Assembly (NCBI GenBank): GCA_003527555.1
Contig: DPWT01000188.1
Location: 1-12,739, forward strand
Length of the DNA: 12,739 nucleotides
Origin: Verrucomicrobiales bacterium
GTDB lineage: Bacteria; Verrucomicrobiota; Verrucomicrobiia; Verrucomicrobiales; Akkermansiaceae
Direction: 5' to 3'
Shown here: piece after piece, positions 7,301-12,739 of the stretch
Layout of the letters: each line of letters begins with the position of its first letter
Position numbering within the stretch: position 1 is the stretch's first letter
Program-made: the position numbers and the translations under genes
The notes under the pieces: generated by a model
The model's input: only the letters and a program-made list of their open reading frames with translations
The model's database searches: none
Told to the model about the DNA's origin: nothing

Positions 7301-8305
7301 ATCCGTAACAAGATATTAGAGATCATCTCCACCTTCGAAGGTCGCTTCAGTGAGCTCGACGTGGATCGTGAACGCCGCCTCGACCAGCTCGAGAGTGGTG
7401 AGGAAATCGACCCAGGTGCCATCAAGGAAGTCAAGGTCTTTGTCGCAGCCAAGCGCAAGCTTAGTGTAGGTGATAAGATGGCTGGACGTCACGGTAACAA
7501 AGGTGTGGTTGCCACCATCGTCCCGGAAGAGGACATGCCGTTCCTCTCAGACGGAACTCCGGTGGAGATCTGCCTCAACCCACTCGGCGTGCCATCACGG
7601 ATGAACGTCGGGCAGGTTCTTGAAACACACCTCGGCGTCGCTGCCAAGGCTCTCGGATTCACTGTAGCTACACCGATTTTCGATGGTATCCCAGAAGACG
7701 AGATCTGGAAGTTCATGAGCGAAGCCAAAAAAGTTGACGGTTTCAATTACGTCGGTGATAACGGTAAAGTCCGCGCACGCAAGAAAGACGAAGATGAAAC
7801 GCGCGGCTATACTTGGATCGGTGACGGCAAGGATGGCACTGTTGGCGGTAAATCAACTCTTTACGACGGTCGCACTGGTGAAGCATTCCAGAATCCGGTC
7901 GTGGTTGGTATGATCTACATGCTTAAGCTAGGCCACCTCGTTGCCGACAAGATTCATGCACGTGCCGTTGGTCCATACTCACTTGTCACCCAGCAGCCGC
8001 TTGGTGGTAAAGCTCAGTATGGTGGTCAGCGATTTGGTGAGATGGAGGTGTGGGCACTCGAAGCATACGGTGCCGCTTACACTCTTCAGGAAATCCTCAC
8101 CGTGAAGTCGGACGATGTCCAAGGCCGCACGAGGATTTACGAAGCCATCGTCAAGGGTGACAACAACCTTGAAGCTGGCACGCCTGAGTCATTCAACGTG
8201 CTGATGAAGGAAATGCAATCACTCTGCCTCGATGTCCGACCGGGAACGGGAGGAACGCCGAAGCAAGGAGGAAGTGATTTCTCACTTGATGACCTTACAC
8301 TCTAA
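4376..8305 (+). CDS. rpoB: DNA-directed RNA polymerase subunit beta
   Basis: Beta forms one half of the RNA polymerase active-site cleft, including the rifampicin pocket and the flap. The product is 1309 residues against 1342 in E. coli. The N-terminus ([20 protein letters not shown]) and the fork region are conserved. The rifampicin cluster [21 protein letters not shown] spans about 444-463, with D450, H460, R463 and S465 equivalent to E. coli D516, H526, R529 and S531. All carry the wild-type, rifampicin-sensitive residues. The motif [12 protein letters not shown] (1032-1043) supplies the catalytic-cleft lysines K1034 and K1042 (E. coli K1065 and K1073). The E. coli offset of 66 at D450 shows a shorter N-terminal lobe insertion. 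About 14 residues are gained near 675-700, and a charged, coiled-coil-like insertion lies at about 890-1010. The ATG is preceded by ATTATC and lacks a Shine-Dalgarno sequence. rpoC follows after 54 bases. Confidence 0.99.
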   Translation: MAERRYYGTIEEVIEPPNLIEVQSKSYEDFLQKEIPASQREDAGLQAVFREIFPIKSYDEAITLEFIAYDIEEPKATALESLQTGETFSAALYVTFKLKDESGTKKERVYMGEMPMMTRRGTFVINGAERVIVSQLHRSPGICFETSTHLNGKLLHSFRIIPDRGSWLETQFDTNDLLYVYLDRRRRRRKFLATTFLRAMGWPTDRDLCEHFYNVEKLKLNDKLDEEELAQKVTFEDILDDEVVVVKAYEPLTIGNVHQLLELGHKTIDVIDSREDEILLKSLKKDPAHDEESALKDIYRKLRPGDPPTVTNSKALLERLFFDEKRYDLTRVGRYKINQKLKLDVDSHTRVMVPEDFLGAVKYLLGLKKGDGVLDDIDHLGSRRVRAVGELLGNQCRVGLARTERLVKERMTLFDVNLEGMTPQKLINPKALSAVIRDFFGRSQLSQFMDQTNPLAELTHKRRLSALGPGGLNRDRAGFEVRDVHTSHYGRICPIETPEGPNIGLINSLCTYARINEFGFIETPYRRVKKGKVSNQIEYVTADQEEDFLIAQANNPIDSKGNFLTKKITARESGEFIEVDPTTVEYMDVSPKQLVSVAAGIIPFLEHDDANRALMGANMQRQGVPLLISDAPLVGTGLEAKAAEDSRAVITAEADGIVAAATAEIIITTKDGEMPVSDEKFLSDMTAVKSNPGKGIFAYPLRKFMRSNAGTCLNQRPICNRGDKVKVGDVLADGPNTEGGELALGRNILVAFMPWNGYNFEDAIVISEKVVKEDIYTSIHISEFECAARDTKLGPEEITRDIPNVGDEALKNLDHDGIIRIGAEVKPGDILVGKITPKSETELAPEERLLRAIFGEKAADVKDTSLRVPSGCTGIVQDIRVVTHGLARKRENELDPSKLKKQVKKINDDYKKKKDQLTEQLTEKLSDILLGEKIPLDVVDAQTGEIIIPANRKITKTLLRKLAAIYDHIEIDPSPIRNKILEIISTFEGRFSELDVDRERRLDQLESGEEIDPGAIKEVKVFVAAKRKLSVGDKMAGRHGNKGVVATIVPEEDMPFLSDGTPVEICLNPLGVPSRMNVGQVLETHLGVAAKALGFTVATPIFDGIPEDEIWKFMSEAKKVDGFNYVGDNGKVRARKKDEDETRGYTWIGDGKDGTVGGKSTLYDGRTGEAFQNPVVVGMIYMLKLGHLVADKIHARAVGPYSLVTQQPLGGKAQYGGQRFGEMEVWALEAYGAAYTLQEILTVKSDDVQGRTRIYEAIVKGDNNLEAGTPESFNVLMKEMQSLCLDVRPGTGGTPKQGGSDFSLDDLTL

Positions 8306-8359
8306 CCGCAGTTAACAACCGAACCAAATACTTAAAACTCAAAACATAAAACAATTATC

Positions 8360-11300
8360 ATGAGCGTTGAAACTAACCTGCGTGAACTCTTCGGGGTCAA
8401 TGACAAGCCCGAGCAATTCGATCACGTCGCCATTACTGTGGCGTCTCCAGAAACCATTCGTTCTTGGTCCAGCGGTGAAGTGCTGAACCCAGAGACAATC
8501 AATTACCGAACCTTCAAACCTGAAAAAGGTGGTCTGTTCTGTGAGCGTATCTTCGGTCCAACCCGTGACTGGGAGTGTGCTTGCGGAAAATACAAGCGTA
8601 TCAAACATAAGGGCGTGGTCTGTGACCGTTGTGGTGTTGAAGTGACTCTCTCTCGTGTTCGTCGCGAGCGCATGGGCCACATCGAGCTTGCTGTGCCTGT
8701 CTCCCATATCTGGTTCTACAAGTGCATGCCAAGTCGCATTGGTCTGGTTCTAGACCTTGCCGCGCGCCAGTTGGAGCGAATTATTTACTACGAGGACTTC
8801 GTGGTAACAGATGTCGGCTCATCTGAACTTGCTCTGGGTCAGCTTCTCAGTGAGAGCGAGTTGTTTGATGCCGAGGATGCATACGGCGACGGTAATTTTA
8901 AAGCAGAAATGGGTGCTGAAGCACTCCAGTCGCTTCTGTCTGGTGTCAAGCTTAAGAAGCTTACCGAGCAGCTTGAGGAGGAAATGCTCAACACCCGCTC
9001 GAAGCAGACCAAAAAGAAGCTAGCCAAGCGTATCAAACTTGCTCGTGGATTCGATCAGTCGAATACCCGCCCTGAGTGGATGATTATGAATGTGCTTCCT
9101 GTGATCCCGCCGGACCTACGTCCACTGGTTCCATTGGAAGGTGGCCGCTTTGCTACTTCTGATTTGAACGACCTCTACCGTCGTGTCATCAACCGTAACA
9201 ACCGTCTGAAGAATCTTCTCAAACTGAAGACTCCAGACGTTATCATCCGTAACGAGAAGCGCATGCTTCAGGAGGCTGTTGATGCCTTGTTTGACAACGG
9301 ACGTCACGGACGTGCAGTGACAGGTGCTGGAAACCGTGCGCTGAAGTCTCTCTCTGACATGCTTAAGGGTAAGGGTGGACGTTTCCGCCAAAACTTACTC
9401 GGTAAACGGGTCGATTACTCAGGCCGTTCAGTCATCGTTGTTGGTCCCGATCTTAAACTTAACCAGTGTGGTCTTCCTAAGAAGATGGCACTCACTTTGT
9501 TTGAGCCATTTATTATTCGCCGACTCAAGGAGCTTGGCTACTGCCACACCGTGCGTAGTGCCAAGAAGATGATCGACCGTAAGACTACGGAGGTTTGGGA
9601 TATTCTCGAGGAAGTCACGAAAGGTCACCCTGTGATGCTGAACCGTGCTCCTACTCTGCACCGTCTATCCATTCAGGCATTTGAGCCTGTGCTCATTGAG
9701 GGATCCGCACTGCGTGTTCACCCGCTTGTTTGTACCGCATACAACGCGGACTTCGATGGTGACCAGATGGCTGTGCACGTTCCGCTATCTATTGAGGCAC
9801 AAATGGAGGCACGTCAGCTGATGCTTGCACCTAATAATATCTTCTCACCAGCAAGTGGTAAGCCGATCACGGTTCCTTCCCAGGATATCATTCTCGGTTC
9901 CTACTACCTCACTTATGCTCGCACACCGACCGCGAAAGAGCTTGAGGCGCAGAAGGAAATCCATCTGCCATTGTTTGAAAACACCACCGAGGTTGAATTT
10001 GCGATTGCTAGCCGTAAGGTGCAGTATCACGACTGGATTCGTCTGCGTAATCCCGATTACGGTTCCAAGAATAAGCACTACGGTGATGCAGAACCTAAGA
10101 TAATAACCACTACACCCGGGCGTGTAAGGTTCAACGAGATCTGGCCGTCCGGCCTCGGCTTCATCAACTTCAACGTTGGCAAAGGTCAAATTGGTGATAT
10201 CATCTGGCGCTGCTATCAGTGCGCAGGTCAGGCAGGCACCGTACAGGTGCTCGACGATCTGAAGGGTCTTGGTTTCAGGGAAGCAACTCGTTCCGGTATC
10301 TCCATTGGTATCGTCGACATGGTGGTTCCAGAAGAAAAAGGTGCCGAGCTAGAAAAAGCCTACGCAGAAGTTGAGAAAGTGACAAAGCAGTATCGTAATG
10401 GTGTAATCACTGACAACGAGCGCTACCAGCAGGTCATTGACATCTGGACCCACGCTTCCGATAACATCGCTGACGCGCTTTACCGTAAGCTGGAGCACAA
10501 CGAAGGGGATAAGATTGTCAACCCATTGTTCTTGATGGTTGACTCCGGTGCTCGTGGTAACAAGCAACAGATTAAGCAGCTTTCGGGTATGCGCGGTCTA
10601 ATGGCTAAACCATCAGGTGACATTATCGAGCGCCCAATCACTTCCAACTTCCGTGAAGGGCTCTCCGTGCTGGAATACTTCATCTCCACTCACGGTGCCC
10701 GTAAGGGACTTGCCGACACCGCACTTAAAACAGCGGACTCTGGTTACATGACACGCAAGCTAGTAGACGTTTCCCAAGACGTGATTGTCTTTGAAGAAGA
10801 TTGTGGGACCGTTAATGGTATCACTGCCGAGCCAATCATCGAAAATGATGAAGAGGCGGCATCTCTAGCTACCCGTATCTACGGCCGCGTTTCCCGTGAA
10901 AGGGTTAAAGACCCCGTCACCGGCAAGGTCATTCTCAAGGTTGGTCAGCTTATCGGCGAGAAGGAAGCGAATAAGATCGAGGAGCTCGGCTTCGAGCGAC
11001 TCAGGATCCGCTCCACTCTCACATGCGAGGCTGATCGCGGTTGCTGTCAGAAGTGTTACGGTTTAAACTTGGCTTCTGGTAAATTGGCTAAGATTGGAGA
11101 AGCCGTTGGTATCATCGCCGCCCAGTCGATTGGTGAGCCAGGCACCCAGTTGACCATGCGGACGTTCCACGTTGGTGGTGTTGCATCATCATCGTTCAAG
11201 CAACCGATCATCAAAGCTGAGACTGGTGGCACCGTAGTTTACAAGGACGTACGCTCTGTGAAGGATGCTGACGGCAACTTCGTGGCACTTAACAAGAAAG

Positions 11301-12556
11301 GTTCTATCGCAATACGCGACAAGAACGGGCTCGAGCTCAAGTCATACAACCTTGTGATGGGATCTGCTATTTCCATTCCTGATGGTGAAAATGTTAAAAA
11401 AGGCCAAGTTTTCGTGACTTGGGATCCCTACAACGTGCCAATTCTCACGGAGAAGCCAGGTAAGGTCGAATTCCGTGATATGATCAAAGGAATCACCGTG
11501 CAGTCCGAGACTGATAAGGAAACCGGGAAGAAGGGTATGGTGGTCACTGAGCACAAAGAGGATCTGCACCCGCAGGTCGTTGTCATTGATCCCAAGACTT
11601 CCGAGGTTGTTGCCAGCTACTCAATTCCCGTCGGAGCGCACCTCTCCGTTAAGGAAGGATCGAGTGTTAAGGGTGGTGCCCAGCTTGCACGGACACCGCG
11701 TAAAATCTCCAAGACTGGTGACATCACGGGTGGTCTTCCGCGAATTGCCGAGCTCTTCGAAGCCCGTCGCCCGAAAGAGGCATGCACCATTGCTAAGATC
11801 GACGGTGAGGTTTCCTACGGACCGAACGTTCGTGGTAAGAAGAAAGTCATCGTTACTGACATGGATACCGGCGAGCACGCAGATCATCTCGTGCCAATGG
11901 GTAAACACATCATCGTTGGGGAAGGGGACTTCCTCCACCGTGGCGATCAGATCACTGAGGGACCTGTTTCCCCCGACGATTTGCTTGAAGCATGCGGTGC
12001 GCAGGCACTACAAGAGCACCTCACTAACGAAGTGCAGCGGGTTTACCGTCTGCAGGGTGTTGAGATCAATGACAAGCACATTGAGATCGTCATCCGCCAG
12101 ATGCTTCGCAAGGTGAAGATCACCGAGCCCGGTGATACCGAATTCCTATGGGGTGACCAGATTGATCGAACCACCTTCAAGAAGTCTAACGAGGAAGTCG
12201 TTGCCAATGGTGGTAAGGCGGCCGAGTCCGAGCCAGTGCTTTTGGGTATTACCAAGGCGTCGCTTGAGACTGAGTCGTTTATCTCCGCTGCATCCTTCCA
12301 GGACACCACGCGTGTATTGACCGATGCATCTACCATAGGTCGTATCGATCACCTTCGCGGCTTCAAGGAGAATGTCATCATGGGTCATTTGATTCCTGCT
12401 GGCACTGGATTCCATCAGCACAGAGACACAGATATTGCGTTTACTGTTGAAGAGCCAGAACCAGTGAAGGAAGAGCCAGCTGAAGAAACTGATGGTGATT
12501 CTGATGGCGATCCAACTCCCGAGGCGGATGCGCCAACTGAAGAAGTCAGTGCCTAA
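8360..12556 (+). CDS. rpoC: DNA-directed RNA polymerase subunit beta'
   Basis: Beta' carries the catalytic Mg-binding loop of RNA polymerase and forms the clamp. The product is 1398 residues, close to 1407 in E. coli. The N-terminal zinc site is C73, C75, C88 and C91 ([19 protein letters not shown]). The active-site motif [10 protein letters not shown] places the metal ligands at D464, D466 and D468. The SGARGN segment starts at 729 and the bridge helix covers about 770-805. The second zinc site is C815, C889, C896 and C899, with one extra neighbouring cysteine (C895). The trigger loop has M933, R934 and H937. A Gram-negative-type insertion of about 165 residues (roughly 945-1110) splits it before [20 protein letters not shown]. 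Residues 1363-1398 form an acidic tail with 15 Asp/Glu and one Lys. The leader is A-rich, lacks a Shine-Dalgarno sequence and ends in ATTATC, as in rpoB. Confidence 0.99.
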   Translation: MSVETNLRELFGVNDKPEQFDHVAITVASPETIRSWSSGEVLNPETINYRTFKPEKGGLFCERIFGPTRDWECACGKYKRIKHKGVVCDRCGVEVTLSRVRRERMGHIELAVPVSHIWFYKCMPSRIGLVLDLAARQLERIIYYEDFVVTDVGSSELALGQLLSESELFDAEDAYGDGNFKAEMGAEALQSLLSGVKLKKLTEQLEEEMLNTRSKQTKKKLAKRIKLARGFDQSNTRPEWMIMNVLPVIPPDLRPLVPLEGGRFATSDLNDLYRRVINRNNRLKNLLKLKTPDVIIRNEKRMLQEAVDALFDNGRHGRAVTGAGNRALKSLSDMLKGKGGRFRQNLLGKRVDYSGRSVIVVGPDLKLNQCGLPKKMALTLFEPFIIRRLKELGYCHTVRSAKKMIDRKTTEVWDILEEVTKGHPVMLNRAPTLHRLSIQAFEPVLIEGSALRVHPLVCTAYNADFDGDQMAVHVPLSIEAQMEARQLMLAPNNIFSPASGKPITVPSQDIILGSYYLTYARTPTAKELEAQKEIHLPLFENTTEVEFAIASRKVQYHDWIRLRNPDYGSKNKHYGDAEPKIITTTPGRVRFNEIWPSGLGFINFNVGKGQIGDIIWRCYQCAGQAGTVQVLDDLKGLGFREATRSGISIGIVDMVVPEEKGAELEKAYAEVEKVTKQYRNGVITDNERYQQVIDIWTHASDNIADALYRKLEHNEGDKIVNPLFLMVDSGARGNKQQIKQLSGMRGLMAKPSGDIIERPITSNFREGLSVLEYFISTHGARKGLADTALKTADSGYMTRKLVDVSQDVIVFEEDCGTVNGITAEPIIENDEEAASLATRIYGRVSRERVKDPVTGKVILKVGQLIGEKEANKIEELGFERLRIRSTLTCEADRGCCQKCYGLNLASGKLAKIGEAVGIIAAQSIGEPGTQLTMRTFHVGGVASSSFKQPIIKAETGGTVVYKDVRSVKDADGNFVALNKKGSIAIRDKNGLELKSYNLVMGSAISIPDGENVKKGQVFVTWDPYNVPILTEKPGKVEFRDMIKGITVQSETDKETGKKGMVVTEHKEDLHPQVVVIDPKTSEVVASYSIPVGAHLSVKEGSSVKGGAQLARTPRKISKTGDITGGLPRIAELFEARRPKEACTIAKIDGEVSYGPNVRGKKKVIVTDMDTGEHADHLVPMGKHIIVGEGDFLHRGDQITEGPVSPDDLLEACGAQALQEHLTNEVQRVYRLQGVEINDKHIEIVIRQMLRKVKITEPGDTEFLWGDQIDRTTFKKSNEEVVANGGKAAESEPVLLGITKASLETESFISAASFQDTTRVLTDASTIGRIDHLRGFKENVIMGHLIPAGTGFHQHRDTDIAFTVEEPEPVKEEPAEETDGDSDGDPTPEADAPTEEVSA

Positions 12557-12587
12557 ACGCTCTCGACTAAAACAATTCAAATCACAA

Positions 12588-12620
12588 CCCGGCTTCGCAA
12601 TATGTGAAGTCGGGTTTTTT
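12588..12620 (+). terminator. Rho-independent terminator after rpoC
   Basis: CCCGGCTTCGCA (12588-12599) pairs with TGTGAAGTCGGG (12603-12614), a 12-bp stem with two G-U pairs and the loop ATA, followed directly by TTTTTT (12615-12620). Two upstream A residues (12586-12587) can extend pairing into the T-run. It begins 31 bases after the rpoC stop and is the only canonical intrinsic terminator in the window, so it marks the end of the rpoBC transcript. rpsL-rpsG-fusA, which follow rpoC in many bacteria, do not follow closely here. Confidence 0.92.
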
Positions 12621-12739
12621 CTAGACTATCTGTAGATTGTTAAATTCATGATAACTGTATCTGCTGAAGTGTCGTGAAGCCGGTAGCTATAGCACAGTAA
12701 AAATAAGAACAAAAGTGATAGAGCGCATCATGATCAAGC

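Noticed and set aside
11580..12116. 178-codon plus-strand frame inside rpoC
   Set aside because: It is an Arg/Ser/Pro-rich alternate frame of conserved beta' sequence and has no family features.
12621..12739. Tail of the window, including an ATG at 12730, as a new gene or promoter
   Set aside because: Only ten bases follow the ATG, no Shine-Dalgarno sequence precedes it, and no properly spaced promoter hexamers were found. Nothing can be supported.

Overview
This is an ordinary, complete bacterial core transcription/translation locus: the 3' part of tuf, then tRNA-Trp, secE, nusG, rplK, rplA, rplJ, rplL, rpoB, rpoC and a strong intrinsic terminator. All genes are on the + strand. Every protein-coding gene is recognised from family motifs, and I see no mobile element, CRISPR array, phage gene or accessory system. 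The likely source is a Gram-negative-type bacterium: beta' has a long insertion inside the trigger loop and beta has a long insertion after the RAIFGE motif. The beta and SecE sequences, together with mostly Shine-Dalgarno-poor leaders, make Verrucomicrobiota or another PVC-group member my best guess. That assignment is an impression from sequence style, not a database result.

Layout. Bases 1-501 hold the C-terminal two domains of EF-Tu. A 183-base gap with a perfect 14-bp hairpin separates it from tRNA-Trp (685-760). secE and nusG follow, giving the membrane Sec channel subunit and the NusG elongation factor. The ribosomal stalk region comes next: L11 and L1, then L10 and L7/L12. A 232-base junction with a 15-bp hairpin separates rplL from rpoB. 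rpoB and rpoC are 54 bases apart and end at a 12-bp hairpin with a T6 tail (12588-12620). The last 119 bases (12621-12739) contain nothing I can identify.

How the parts work together. L11, L1, L10 and L7/L12 build the mobile stalks of the large ribosomal subunit, where EF-Tu docks. RpoB and RpoC form the RNA polymerase catalytic core, and NusG binds that polymerase. Gene order is the classical bacterial one. rpmG (L33), often found between tRNA-Trp and secE, is absent here.

The noncoding junctions are the most informative part. Two strong hairpins (after tuf and after rplL) lack a U-tract, whereas the hairpin after rpoC has one. Only rplJ and rplL have a good Shine-Dalgarno sequence at normal spacing; the other starts have A/C-rich leaders without one. 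The rplA leader and the long rplJ-rplL spacer can fold and are candidates for post-transcriptional control. I found no previously undescribed biological system; the findings are modest regulatory and protein-variation leads.
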